From the NCBI RefSeq assembly GCF_009296265.1, contig NZ_WBJS01000011.1:1-64000 (forward strand): DNA of 64,000 nucleotides, given 5' to 3'. This DNA is from Thioclava sp. JE_KL1 (lineage in GTDB: Bacteria > Pseudomonadota > Alphaproteobacteria > Rhodobacterales > Rhodobacteraceae). Positions 26,866 through 35,932 of this stretch are shown piece after piece (the stretch's first letter is position 1; every line of letters starts with the position of its first letter). The translations under genes were made by a program, and so were the position numbers. The notes below the pieces were generated by a model. The model was not told the DNA's origin, did no database searches, and saw nothing but the letters and a program-made list of their open reading frames with translations.

Positions 26866-28245
26866 ATGAGATTGCCGAACCTACGATTGATCACTCCCAA
26901 GACGATCCGTTCGGCAGAGGGGGCCGCGAGCATCACGCTCGCGGCCTTCCTTTCGGCCGCCTCCGTCGGAGCGGCGTCCGGCCCTGCGCCGGATGCGCCC
27001 CCTCAGGGCGATCCCGATCTGAGCGCCGTGGCCGCTATCGGCAAGGCGCTGTTTTCCGACCCCACGCTGTCAGCCAGTGGCCAGATGAGCTGCGCGAGCT
27101 GCCACGACCCGAAAAATCACTTCGCCCCCGCCAACGCCCGCGCGGTGCAGCTTGGCGGGCGGCATCTCGACCTGCCCGGGCTACGCGCGGTGCCCTCGCT
27201 CACCTATAAGCGCCAGACGCCGCCCTTCACCTTCGGCGTGCTCGACCCGACCTCGGAGGCGGGAGAAGCCGCGCCGCTGGCGGTCGCACAGCAAGGTGCA
27301 GGCGCGAAAGAGACGGCAGGGCCAAGCGCCTCCACGCAGCCCGCGCCCCAAAAAACCGCTGGCGCGCCCTCTGCCGCGAGCCCGGTGCCGCGCGGCGGTC
27401 TGTTCTGGGACGGGCGCGCGGATACGCTGCAAGAGCAGGCGCTGGTGGTCCTATTCACCCATTTCGAGATGGCAGAGCCTGACCGCGCAACCCTCGCCGC
27501 GACCTTACGAGCGCGCTACGGCGACCGCTTCGCGCAGCTCTTCGGCGCTTCGGTGCGGGACGACGACAAGATGCTGATCGACGAGGCAGCCTTCGCGCTG
27601 TCGCGCTACCAGACCGAGGCGGTGGAATTTCGCCCCTATACCAGCAAATACGATGCCGTTCTCGCGGGCGAGGCGCAGCTGTCGCCCGCAGAGGCACGCG
27701 GACGGGCGCTTTTCGACGATCCGAAGAAAGGCAATTGCGCGGCCTGCCATATCGACACGCGGTCTGCCGACGGTCGCCCGCCGCAATTCACGGATTACGA
27801 ATACGAGGCGCTAGGCGTGCCGCGCAACCCGGCGATCCCGGCCAATGCCGATCCGCATTATGTCGATCTCGGTCTCTGCGGCCCGCTGCGCCACGATGCG
27901 ATTTCGACGCAGCCCGGCAATTGCGGGATGTTCAAGACCCCGAGCCTGCGCAACGTCGCGACCCGGCACGTCTTTTTTCACAACGGCGTCTATACGAGCC
28001 TGAAACAGGTCCTGCGTTTCTACGCCAAGCGCGACAGTGACCCGCGTGCGATCTACCCCATACGCGACGATCAGGTGGAGCGGTTCGACGATCTGCCCGC
28101 CCGCTATCAGGGAAATATCGACCGCGCCGATGCGCCGTTCGGACGCGCGCCCGAGGATGGCGACGCGCTGACCGAGGCCGAACAGGCGGATATCATCGCC
28201 TTCCTGCAAACCCTCACCGACGGCTACTCACCCTCAGATGAATGA
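26866..28245 (+). CDS. Di-haem cytochrome c peroxidase family protein
   Basis: Periplasmic protein of 459 residues with an N-terminal signal/anchor (ASITLAAFLSAASVGAASG). Two c-type haem sites are visible: CASCHDPKNHFAP (about residue 83) and CAACH (about 290), plus GGLFWDGRADTLQEQA and NVATRHVFFHNGVYTSL of the BCCP/MauG family. It is longer than typical bacterial CCP (~330) because of a ~45-residue Ala/Gln/Pro/Thr-rich insertion (about 130-175) between the first haem motif and the FWDGR motif. Reduction of H2O2 or a MauG-like oxidation are both possible. Operonic with the phosphoesterase. Confidence 0.88.
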   Translation: MRLPNLRLITPKTIRSAEGAASITLAAFLSAASVGAASGPAPDAPPQGDPDLSAVAAIGKALFSDPTLSASGQMSCASCHDPKNHFAPANARAVQLGGRHLDLPGLRAVPSLTYKRQTPPFTFGVLDPTSEAGEAAPLAVAQQGAGAKETAGPSASTQPAPQKTAGAPSAASPVPRGGLFWDGRADTLQEQALVVLFTHFEMAEPDRATLAATLRARYGDRFAQLFGASVRDDDKMLIDEAAFALSRYQTEAVEFRPYTSKYDAVLAGEAQLSPAEARGRALFDDPKKGNCAACHIDTRSADGRPPQFTDYEYEALGVPRNPAIPANADPHYVDLGLCGPLRHDAISTQPGNCGMFKTPSLRNVATRHVFFHNGVYTSLKQVLRFYAKRDSDPRAIYPIRDDQVERFDDLPARYQGNIDRADAPFGRAPEDGDALTEAEQADIIAFLQTLTDGYSPSDE

Positions 28246-28291
28246 CTTGGGTCAAGGCTGATTGCCGGTGCGGAGTGGGGGCTCGCAGGCC

Positions 28292-28321
28292 GCCCCCTCA
28301 CCCGTCGCGCATCGCCACCGC
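28292..28321. repeat. 30-bp direct repeat, right copy (native GST 3' end)
   Basis: Identical to 25020-25049. Contains the real GST stop (28298-28300) and final codons. GGGGGC upstream (about 28276-28281) can pair with GCCCCC (28292-28297) as the GST terminator hairpin. Confidence 0.9.
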
Positions 28322-28894
28322 GCGTTTGTAGGCGGGCCGCGCCCGCATCCGGTCGTGATATTCGCTCAGCCGATGCTCGACGATCGGGAATTTCGCCATC
28401 AGCGCCCAGTCGAGGCAGTGCGCCAGGATGATATCGGGCACGGTCATTTCATCGCCCATCACGAACTCGCCCTCGCCCATCCGATGGATCAGCGTGCGCT
28501 GCGACCGCTCGAACTCCCAGCGCAGGGAATTCTTGATGCCCGACAGCCGCAACTCCTCCGGCAGGATGAAGCTGTGCCGCGCCGCCGTCCAAAGATTCGC
28601 GTCGAATTCATCGAGCAGGAATTGCGTCAGGCTGTCCTGCCGCGCGCGTTCCAGCGTGCCCGCCTCATGGGTAAATTTCCCATGCGCATCCGCGAGATAG
28701 GTGAGGATCGCCGTGGAATCGGTGATCGGCGTGCCGTCGATGACCAGCACCGGCACCTTGCCCGCCGGGTTGAAAGCGACGACATCGTCCGAGCGCGGCG
28801 CGGCCCGCACATGCTGATACTCCGCGCCCAGTTCCTCCAGCATCCACAGCACGCGCAGCGTCCGCGAGCCGACCGTTCCGATAACCGTATACAT
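28298..28894 (-). CDS. Glutathione S-transferase family protein
   Basis: Protein of 198 residues. The N-terminal thioredoxin-like domain starts MYTVIGTVGSRTLRVLWMLE and has the glutathione-binding cis-Pro and Ser in NPAGKVPVLVIDGTPITDST. The C-terminal helical domain follows (ERARQDSLTQFLLDEFDANLW). Catalytic Ser/Tyr position suggests a beta/theta-like cytosolic GST; substrate unknown. The start at 28894 follows GGGAGG; the longer upstream frame would run into the MFS gene and is rejected. Its 3' end supplied the 30-bp repeat. Confidence 0.9.
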   Translation of the reverse strand: MYTVIGTVGSRTLRVLWMLEELGAEYQHVRAAPRSDDVVAFNPAGKVPVLVIDGTPITDSTAILTYLADAHGKFTHEAGTLERARQDSLTQFLLDEFDANLWTAARHSFILPEELRLSGIKNSLRWEFERSQRTLIHRMGEGEFVMGDEMTVPDIILAHCLDWALMAKFPIVEHRLSEYHDRMRARPAYKRAVAMRDG

Positions 28895-29066
28895 CCTGCC
28901 TCCCGTCGAAAGTCGCGGCATTGGGCCACGGCTGCGGGGGAGGTTCAAGGGCACCGCACAATCATCTCCGCGCGATTGTGACCCGGACAAGCCCAAGATT
29001 GACGCGCTGCAGCATACATGTCGATATGCGGCCCGCGCGGAGGGGAGATCCGCCGGGAGATGTAAA

Positions 29067-30302
29067 ATGACGCAAGCCAAACTGTTCACGCCGGTTCTGA
29101 TCGGCGGTGCCGTGATCCTGATGCTGAGCTTCGCCATCCGGGCGAGCTTCGGCGTTTTCCAGATTCCGATCGCCAGCGAGTTCAACTGGCCACGCGCCGA
29201 ATTCTCGCTCGCCATCGCGGTGCAGAACCTTGCCTGGGGGATCGGGCAGCCGATCTTCGGTGCGATTGCCGAGCGCTGGGGCGACCGGCTCGCGATCATC
29301 CTCGGCGCGCTGGTCTATGCGCTTGGCCTCGTGCTTTCGGCCTTCGCGGTGGAGCCGGGGCAGCATCAGCTTCTGGAAATCCTCGTGGGCTTCGGCATCG
29401 CGGGCACGGGCTTCGGCGTGATCCTCGCCGTGGTGGGCCGCGCGACCTCGGACGAGAACCGCTCGCTCGCGCTGGGTATAGCGACGGCGGCAGGCTCGGC
29501 CGGGCAGGTCTTCGGCGCCCCGATGGCGGAGCTTCTGCTCGGCCATTTCCCGTGGCAGACGGTCTTCGTGATCTTCGCCGCCGTGATCCTCGCCTCGCTG
29601 ACCTTCCTGCCGCTGATCCGGGCGCCCGAACGCGCCAGCCGCGAGGACTTGGCCGAGAGCATGGGTAGTGTCCTGATGCGCGCCTTCCGCGATCCGTCTT
29701 ACACGCTGATCTTCCTCGGCTTCTTCTCCTGTGGCTATCAGCTGGGTTTCATCACGGCGCATTTCCCCGCGATGGTGACTGAGATGTGCGGCGCGGTGCC
29801 GCCCGGATCGCTGCTCGCCGGGATCGGGATCGAGACCACCTCGGCGCTCGGCGCTGCCGCGATTTCCGTGATCGGCCTCGCGAATATCGCGGGCACGATC
29901 TTCGCGGGTTGGGCGGGCAAGCGCTATTCGAAGAAATACCTTCTGGCGGGGGTGTATCTGCTGCGGACCTTCGTCGCCGGCGCCTTCATCCTGACGCCGA
30001 TGACGCCCGCGACGGTGCTGATCTTCTCGCTCGCGATGGGGGCGCTATGGCTCGCGACGGTGCCGCTGACCTCGGGGCTGGTCGCGCATATCTACGGGCT
30101 TCGTTACATGGGCACGCTCTACGGGATCGTCTTCTTCTCGCATCAGGTGGGCGCCTTCCTCGGCGTCTGGCTGGGCGGTAAGCTCTACGACATCTACGGC
30201 GATTACACGCTGGTCTGGTGGGTCGGCGTGGGCGTCGGCGCGTTCTCGGCCATCGTGCATCTGCCGGTGCGCGAGAAACGGGTGGAGCTTCAGCCCGCCT
30301 GA
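29067..30302 (+). CDS. MFS transporter
   Basis: Inner-membrane protein of 411 residues with about twelve hydrophobic segments. The first segment is VLIGGAVILMLSFAIRASFG, and loop 2-3 carries the shortened MFS signature FGAIAERWGDRLAI. The type resembles monocarboxylate/oxalate-formate antiporter-like MFS carriers; substrate unknown. GGAGA precedes the start by about 7 nt. Divergent from the GST gene; its 3' end overlaps the convergent SDR gene by 13 bp. Confidence 0.9.
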   Translation: MTQAKLFTPVLIGGAVILMLSFAIRASFGVFQIPIASEFNWPRAEFSLAIAVQNLAWGIGQPIFGAIAERWGDRLAIILGALVYALGLVLSAFAVEPGQHQLLEILVGFGIAGTGFGVILAVVGRATSDENRSLALGIATAAGSAGQVFGAPMAELLLGHFPWQTVFVIFAAVILASLTFLPLIRAPERASREDLAESMGSVLMRAFRDPSYTLIFLGFFSCGYQLGFITAHFPAMVTEMCGAVPPGSLLAGIGIETTSALGAAAISVIGLANIAGTIFAGWAGKRYSKKYLLAGVYLLRTFVAGAFILTPMTPATVLIFSLAMGALWLATVPLTSGLVAHIYGLRYMGTLYGIVFFSHQVGAFLGVWLGGKLYDIYGDYTLVWWVGVGVGAFSAIVHLPVREKRVELQPA

Positions 30303-31141
30303 TCGAGCAGCGCGCGCAGCCCTGCGCGGTAATCGGGGTAGCGGAGCGTGACGCCAAGGTCGCGTTTGATCTTGTCGTTCCGCACCCGCTTGCTCTCGGC
30401 ATAGAAGCTGCGCGCCATCGGGCTGAGATCGGCCTCGTCGAACGGCACCTCGGGCGGCAGCGGCAGGTCGAGCAGCTCCGCGGCATAGGCGATCACATCC
30501 TGCGGCGGGGCGGGATCGTCGTCGCAGACATTATAGACCGCGCCGGGATCGGGATGCTCGATCGAGGCCAGCAGCACCTGCGCGATATCCTCGACATGGA
30601 TGCGCGAGAAGACCTGCCCCTCCTTGATGATCCGCCGGGCCTTGCCTTGCCGCACTTTCTCGAAGGGCCCGCGCCCGGGGCCGTAGATCCCCGCGAGCCG
30701 GAAGATATGCAGCGGCAGATCATGGGCTGCCGCCAGCGCACCCCAAGCCGCCTCGGCCTCCACCCGCGCCTGTCCGCGCTTGGTCGAGAGCGTCAGCGGC
30801 GTCGCCTCATCGACCCAGCCGCCCGCGTGATCGCCATAGACGCCGACCGTTGAAAGATAGCCGATCCACTCCAGATGCTGCGCTGCAGCAATTTCGGAAT
30901 GCTGCGCAGCGAGAACCGGGTCTCCCTCCGGTCCCGGCGCCACCGAACTCAGCAGATGCGTCGCCTGATCGAGCGGCAGAGGCCCACCTTCCCAGATCAG
31001 CGGCTCCACCCCTTCGCTGCGCAGCATTTCCGCCTTCTCGGCGCTGCGCGTGGTGCCGACCACCCGCCAGCCGCGCGCCAGAAGAAGCGGCGCGAGGGCA
31101 CGGGCGGAATAGCCATGTCCGATGGAAAGAAGCGTCGGCAT
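30290..31141 (-). CDS. SDR-type NAD(P)-dependent epimerase/dehydratase family protein
   Basis: Protein of 283 residues with a degenerate Rossmann glycine motif at the N-terminus (LLSIGHGYSARALAPLLLAR). It contains YLSTVGVYGDHAGGWVDE and RLAGIYGPGRGPFEKVRQG, as in extended SDR proteins of the YeeZ type. Catalytic YxxxK is not obvious, so enzymatic activity is uncertain. The start at 31141 follows AAGGGGGC. Divergent from ade. Confidence 0.83.
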   Translation of the reverse strand: MPTLLSIGHGYSARALAPLLLARGWRVVGTTRSAEKAEMLRSEGVEPLIWEGGPLPLDQATHLLSSVAPGPEGDPVLAAQHSEIAAAQHLEWIGYLSTVGVYGDHAGGWVDEATPLTLSTKRGQARVEAEAAWGALAAAHDLPLHIFRLAGIYGPGRGPFEKVRQGKARRIIKEGQVFSRIHVEDIAQVLLASIEHPDPGAVYNVCDDDPAPPQDVIAYAAELLDLPLPPEVPFDEADLSPMARSFYAESKRVRNDKIKRDLGVTLRYPDYRAGLRALLDQAG

Positions 31142-31242
31142 CACGGCCCCCTTTGCGTTTCTGTCATCCGTCATAGGTAGAGGCTGTGTGAAGGCATAAC
31201 AACGTCTCTTGAACCTTCCCGCACGCAATGACAGGCTTGGAC

Positions 31243-33045
31243 ATGGAACAGAAGAACAAGATCAAATCCTGGCCCGAAGCCGCACCGCGATTGATTGCCG
31301 TGGCTGCCGGGCGCGAACCCGCCGACCTCGTGATCCGGGGTGGCAAATGGGTCAATGTCCACACACGTGAGGTTCTCGAGGGCTACGATATTTCCGTTGT
31401 CGAGGGGCGATTTGCCGCCGTGGCCCCCGATCTGTCGGACAGTATCGGCCCCGACACCGAAGTGATCGAGGCCGAGGGGCGCTACATGGTGCCGGGCCTG
31501 TGCGATGCGCATATGCATATCGAGAGCGGGATGCTCACGCCCGCCGAATTCGCCGCCGCGGTGATCCCGCATGGCACGACGAGCATGTTCACCGATCCGC
31601 ATGAGATCGCCAACGTGCTGGGGCTCGACGGCGTGCGGATGATGCATGACGAGGCGCTGATGCAGCCGGTCAACATCTTCACCCAGATGCCCTCCTGCGC
31701 GCCCTCTGCGCCGGGGCTGGAGACCACGGGTTTCGAGATCACCCCCGAGGATGTGGCCGAGGCGATGACATGGCCCGGCATCATCGGTCTGGGCGAGATG
31801 ATGAACTTCCCCGGCGTGATCAATGCCGACCCGAAGATGCTGGCCGAGATCGCCGCGACGCAGAACGCGCATAAGACCGTGGGCGGGCATTACGCCTCCC
31901 CCGATCTGGGCGCGCCGTTCCGCGCCTATGTCGCGGGCGGGCCCGCCGACGATCACGAGGGCACCTGCGAGGCCGACGCGATCGCGCGGGTGCGCAACGG
32001 GATGCGCTCGATGATGCGGCTGGGCTCGGCTTGGTATGACGTGGAGACGCAGATCACCGCCGTCACCGAGAAGGGCCTCGATCCGCGCAACTTCATCCTG
32101 TGCACCGATGACTGCCATTCCGGCACGCTGGTGAATGACGGGCATATGAACCGGGTCTTCCGCCATGCGGTGGACTGCGGGGCCGATCCTCTGGTCGCGC
32201 TGCAGATGTGCACGATCAACACCGCGACCCATTTCGGGCTGGAGCGCGAGCTGGGCTCGATCACGCCGGGCAGGCGCGCCGATCTGATCCTGACCTCGGA
32301 TCTGGCGACCCTGCCGGTCGAGCATGTGATCGCGCGGGGCAAGACCGTCGCGAAGGATGGCGAGCTGCTGGCCGAGTGCCCGCATTACGACTGGCCCGAA
32401 AGCGCGCGCAACACGGTGCATCTGGGCAAGACCCTGACGGCGGCGGATTTCGAGATCGAAGCCCCCGAGGGCGCCAACACCGTCACCGCCCGCGTGATCG
32501 GTGTGGTCGAGAACCAGGCGCCCACCAAGGCGCTGACGGCGGAGCTGGACGTGACCGACGGGCTCGCCCAGCCCGACACCGGCAAGGACATCGCGCAGAT
32601 CGCGCTGGTGGAGCGCCATCAGGGTACGGGCGCGGTCACCAATGGCTTCGTCTCGGGCTTCGGCTACAAGGGCCGCATGGCGATGGGCTCGACCGTGGCC
32701 CATGACAGCCACCACATGATCGTCGTCGGCACCGACCGCGAGATGATGGCCGCCTGCGCCAACGCGCTTGGCGAGATGGGCGGCGGGGTCTCCGTCTGGA
32801 AGGACGGGAAAGAGATCGCCGCCGTGCCGCTGCCGATCGCAGGGCTGATGTCGGACGATCCGGCCCAAACGGTGGCCGCGCGCGCCGCCAAGATGGTCGA
32901 GGCGATGGGCGCCTGCGGCTGCACTTTGAACAACGCTTACATGCAGCATTCGCTGCTCGCGCTCGTCGTCATTCCCGAGATCCGCATTTCGGATCTGGGC
33001 CTCGTCGACGTGACGCGTTTTGAACTGACGGATCTTTTTGAATGA
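31243..33045 (+). CDS. ade: Adenine deaminase
   Basis: Protein of about 600 residues of the amidohydrolase superfamily that converts adenine to hypoxanthine and ammonia. Landmarks: metal ligands in PGLCDAHMHIESGML, FTDPHEIANVLG, GHYASPDLG, the CTDDCHSG Asp loop, and the C-terminal domain with GSTVAHDSHHMIVVG. A GGC-TTGGAC stretch favours 31243 over the ATG at 31228. The stop overlaps the next gene, AMP nucleosidase, by 4 bp, so the two form a unit that turns AMP into hypoxanthine. Confidence 0.94.
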   Translation: MEQKNKIKSWPEAAPRLIAVAAGREPADLVIRGGKWVNVHTREVLEGYDISVVEGRFAAVAPDLSDSIGPDTEVIEAEGRYMVPGLCDAHMHIESGMLTPAEFAAAVIPHGTTSMFTDPHEIANVLGLDGVRMMHDEALMQPVNIFTQMPSCAPSAPGLETTGFEITPEDVAEAMTWPGIIGLGEMMNFPGVINADPKMLAEIAATQNAHKTVGGHYASPDLGAPFRAYVAGGPADDHEGTCEADAIARVRNGMRSMMRLGSAWYDVETQITAVTEKGLDPRNFILCTDDCHSGTLVNDGHMNRVFRHAVDCGADPLVALQMCTINTATHFGLERELGSITPGRRADLILTSDLATLPVEHVIARGKTVAKDGELLAECPHYDWPESARNTVHLGKTLTAADFEIEAPEGANTVTARVIGVVENQAPTKALTAELDVTDGLAQPDTGKDIAQIALVERHQGTGAVTNGFVSGFGYKGRMAMGSTVAHDSHHMIVVGTDREMMAACANALGEMGGGVSVWKDGKEIAAVPLPIAGLMSDDPAQTVAARAAKMVEAMGACGCTLNNAYMQHSLLALVVIPEIRISDLGLVDVTRFELTDLFE

Positions 33046-34517
33046 ACGAAACACTTGAACTTATCATCCCCGACGCAGCCCCTGCGGAGACCTTCACCGA
33101 TGCCGCCGAGGCCGTCGCCCGGCTCGAGGCGCTTTATGACGAGGCGACCGCCTTCCTCCTCGAGAAATTCAACGAGACGCTGGAGAGCAAAACCGCGCGG
33201 AACCGCTTTCGTGCTTTCTACCCGGAAGTGCGCATCTCCGTCTCCTCGCATATCAAGGCCGATAGCCGCTTGAGCTTCGGTCATGTGGCGCTGCCGGGCA
33301 CCTACACGGCGACGATCACGCGGCCCGACCTGTTCCGCAACTACCTGACGCAGCAGCTGGGCCTGCTGATCAAGAACCACAACATCCCGGTCACGATCGG
33401 CCCCTCGGACACGCCGATCCCGGTGCATTTCGCCGTGGCAGCGCATCCGGAAGTGACCGTGCCGCAGGAAGGCGTGCTCGACTTCTCGCTGCGGGACGTA
33501 TTCGACGTGCCGGATCTTGCGGGGATGAACGACGATATCGTCAACGGCATGGCGGGACCGAACCCGGATGGCTCGGGGCACCTCGCGCCGTTCACCGCGC
33601 AGCGGGTGGATTACTCGCTGGCGCGCCTGTCGCATTACACCGCGACCAAGGCGGAGCATTTCCAGAACCACGTGCTGTTCACGAACTACCAGTTCTACGT
33701 GGACGAGTTCGAGGCCGTTGCGCGCCGTCTGCTGGGCGACAAGGACTCGGGCTACACGAGCTTCGTGGCTCCCGGAAATCAGGAGATCACCGACCCGCAG
33801 GATGAGATTCCGGGCCTCGCGAAACTGCCGCAGATGCCCGCCTATCACCTCAAGCGCGCCGATGGCGGCGGGATCACGCTGGTCAATATCGGCGTCGGCC
33901 CGTCCAACGCGAAGACCGCGACGGACCATATCGCCGTGCTACGCCCGCATGCCTGGCTGATGGTCGGTCACTGCGCGGGTCTGCGCAATTCGCAGCAGCT
34001 GGGCGACTTCGTCCTCGCCCATGCCTATCTGCGCGAAGACCATGTACTGGACGACGATCTGCCCGTCTGGGTGCCGATCCCGGCGCTGGCCGAGATCCAG
34101 ATCGCGCTGCAGGAAGCAGTGGCCGAAGTGACGAAACTCGAAGGCTACGAGCTGAAGCGGATCATGCGGACCGGTACCGTCGCCACCATCGACAACCGCA
34201 ACTGGGAGTTGAGAGACCAATCCGGCCCGGTCCATCGCCTGAGCCAGTCACGCGCGGTTGCGCTCGACATGGAAAGCGCCACGATCGCGGCGAACGGCTT
34301 TCGGTTCCGGGTGCCCTACGGCACGCTTCTGTGCGTGTCCGACAAACCGCTGCATGGCGAGCTGAAGCTGCCGGGCATGGCCACCGAATTCTACCGTACC
34401 CAGGTCGCGAGCCATTTGCTGATCGGCATCCTCGCGATGGAGAAACTTCGCGAGATGCCTCTGGATCGGATTCACAGCAGGAAATTGCGTAGCTTCGAGG
34501 AAACAGCTTTTCTGTGA
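33042..34517 (+). CDS. amn: AMP nucleosidase
   Basis: Protein of 491 residues that splits AMP into adenine and ribose 5-phosphate. Family features: NRFRAFYPEVRISVSSH in the N-terminal domain, and in the C-terminal phosphorylase-like domain HAWLMVGHCAGLRNSQ and ALDMESATIAANGFRFRVPY (catalytic Glu/Asp). Length matches E. coli Amn (484). It overlaps the upstream adenine deaminase gene by 4 bp; the product adenine is that enzyme's substrate. Confidence 0.95.
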   Translation: MNETLELIIPDAAPAETFTDAAEAVARLEALYDEATAFLLEKFNETLESKTARNRFRAFYPEVRISVSSHIKADSRLSFGHVALPGTYTATITRPDLFRNYLTQQLGLLIKNHNIPVTIGPSDTPIPVHFAVAAHPEVTVPQEGVLDFSLRDVFDVPDLAGMNDDIVNGMAGPNPDGSGHLAPFTAQRVDYSLARLSHYTATKAEHFQNHVLFTNYQFYVDEFEAVARRLLGDKDSGYTSFVAPGNQEITDPQDEIPGLAKLPQMPAYHLKRADGGGITLVNIGVGPSNAKTATDHIAVLRPHAWLMVGHCAGLRNSQQLGDFVLAHAYLREDHVLDDDLPVWVPIPALAEIQIALQEAVAEVTKLEGYELKRIMRTGTVATIDNRNWELRDQSGPVHRLSQSRAVALDMESATIAANGFRFRVPYGTLLCVSDKPLHGELKLPGMATEFYRTQVASHLLIGILAMEKLREMPLDRIHSRKLRSFEETAFL

Positions 34518-34648
34518 CGTGGGAAAAACCCGCCCATTCTGGGAAAAGGGCTTGCCATGCTCAATAAAAACGTGTGGAACATGGCCCACCAACCGTGCAA
34601 CGCGGACGAAATTGACCCTGGATTACCGGGGCGGAGAGAGGAACGAAT

Positions 34649-34936
34649 ATGTCGAAACCGATGACCAAGACCCAGCTGGTGGCAGCCCTCGCCGAGGCGA
34701 TGGACGCCGACAAGAAGACGGCTTCGGCCGCACTCGACGCGATCACCGACGTCGTCACCAAAGAAGTGTCGAACGGCGGCGCCGTTACCCTGCCGGGCAT
34801 TGGCAAAGTCTACTGCCGCGAGCGCCCCGAGCGCATGGTCCGCAACCCGGCCACCGGCGAGCAGATGCAGAAGCCGGCTGACAAGCAGGTCAAAGTGACC
34901 GTGGCGAAAGCGCTCAAGGACAGCGTTAACTCCTGA
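34649..34936 (+). CDS. HU-family DNA-binding protein
   Basis: Protein of 95 residues, a histone-like dimeric DNA-bending protein. MTKTQLVAALAEAMDADKK matches the dimerisation helices. The beta-arm region is GIGKVYCRERPERMVRNPAT, with the arm tip RNPATGE as the DNA-intercalating RNP loop. AGAGGA precedes the ATG by about 7 nt. It stands alone with its own terminator. Confidence 0.93.
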   Translation: MSKPMTKTQLVAALAEAMDADKKTASAALDAITDVVTKEVSNGGAVTLPGIGKVYCRERPERMVRNPATGEQMQKPADKQVKVTVAKALKDSVNS

Positions 34937-34974
34937 TCGCAGGACTCTCTCAATCGAGGGACAGCCAATTTTTT

Positions 34975-35007
34975 AGGGCGCTCGCGAGCAATCGGGGCGC
35001 CCTTTTT
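34975..35007 (+). terminator. Intrinsic terminator of the HU gene
   Basis: AGGGCGC (34975-34981) pairs with GCGCCCT (34997-35003) and is followed by TTTTT ending at 35007. Confidence 0.8.
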
Positions 35008-35023
35008 CAGGCCCGGAGGAAAG

Positions 35024-35899
35024 ATGGATCTGCGCGCGATCGGAATGGGGCTCGCCTTTGCCCTGATGTGGTCTTCGGCTTTCACGTCCACGCATATCAT
35101 CGTGGCAGAGGCTCCGCCCCTTGCAGCCCTTGCCCTGCGCTTCGCGCTGTCCGGGGGGATCGGCATCGCGCTGGCACTGGCCTTCGGCCAAAGCTGGCGG
35201 CTGAGCCGGGCGCAATGGCGCGCCACGATCATCTTCGGAATTTGCCAAAACGCGCTCTACCTAGGGTTTAACTGGGTCGCGATGACCACGGTCGAAGCCT
35301 CGGTCGCGGCGATCATCGCCTCGACCATGCCGCTGATCGTCGGCGCGCTTGGCTGGATCGTCTTTCGCGACCGGATTCCGCCCCTCGGCATCGCCGGGCT
35401 GGTGGCAGGTTTCGCGGGCGTCGGCATCATCATGGGTGCGCGGCTGCAGGGCGGGATCGACCCGTTCGGGCTGGGCCTTTGCGTCGCGGGCGCGCTGGCG
35501 CTGGCGGTGGCGACGCTCACCGTACGCGGCGCGAGCGGCGGCGGTGGCGGCGTGCTGATGATCGTCGGCCTGCAGATGCTGGTGGGGGCTGTGAGCCTCG
35601 CCGTCGTCTCCGCCTTCACCGAGCATCTCTCTGTCGAGGTGACGCCGACACTGGCCTTCGCCTTCACCTACACGGTGATCGTGCCGGGGTTGATGGCGAC
35701 CTGGGTCTGGTTCCGCCTCGTGGGGTGCATCGGCGCGGTGCGCGCGGCGACCTTCCACTTCCTGACGCCCGTCTTCGGCGTTGCGATCGCCTGGGCGGTG
35801 CTGGGCGAGCATGTCGACTGGCACGACGCGCTTGGCGTTCTGGTGATCGCAGGCGGCATTCTGGCAGTGCAGATCTCAAAGCAAGAGGCGCGGAGGTAA
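35024..35899 (+). CDS. EamA/DMT-family transporter
   Basis: Inner-membrane protein of 291 residues with ten predicted segments arranged as two EamA repeats (GLAFALMWSSAFTSTHIIVA and the second repeat starting near GGIDPFGLGLCVAGALALAV). PAIR-like features: AIIASTMPLIVGALGWIVF. Substrate unknown; relatives export amino acids or metabolites. GGAGGAAAG gives an ideal ribosome site. The gene lies just after the HU terminator. Confidence 0.88.
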   Translation: MDLRAIGMGLAFALMWSSAFTSTHIIVAEAPPLAALALRFALSGGIGIALALAFGQSWRLSRAQWRATIIFGICQNALYLGFNWVAMTTVEASVAAIIASTMPLIVGALGWIVFRDRIPPLGIAGLVAGFAGVGIIMGARLQGGIDPFGLGLCVAGALALAVATLTVRGASGGGGGVLMIVGLQMLVGAVSLAVVSAFTEHLSVEVTPTLAFAFTYTVIVPGLMATWVWFRLVGCIGAVRAATFHFLTPVFGVAIAWAVLGEHVDWHDALGVLVIAGGILAVQISKQEARR

Positions 35900-35932
35900 C
35901 CCCCCGCGCCCCAGCAATTCACGCCTAGCATT

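Noticed and set aside
25020-28321. Classical mobile element (IS or integrative element) in the repeat-flanked segment
   Set aside because: No transposase, integrase or terminal inverted repeats; only the direct repeat and two enzyme genes, so reported as an insertion footprint and not as a mobile element.
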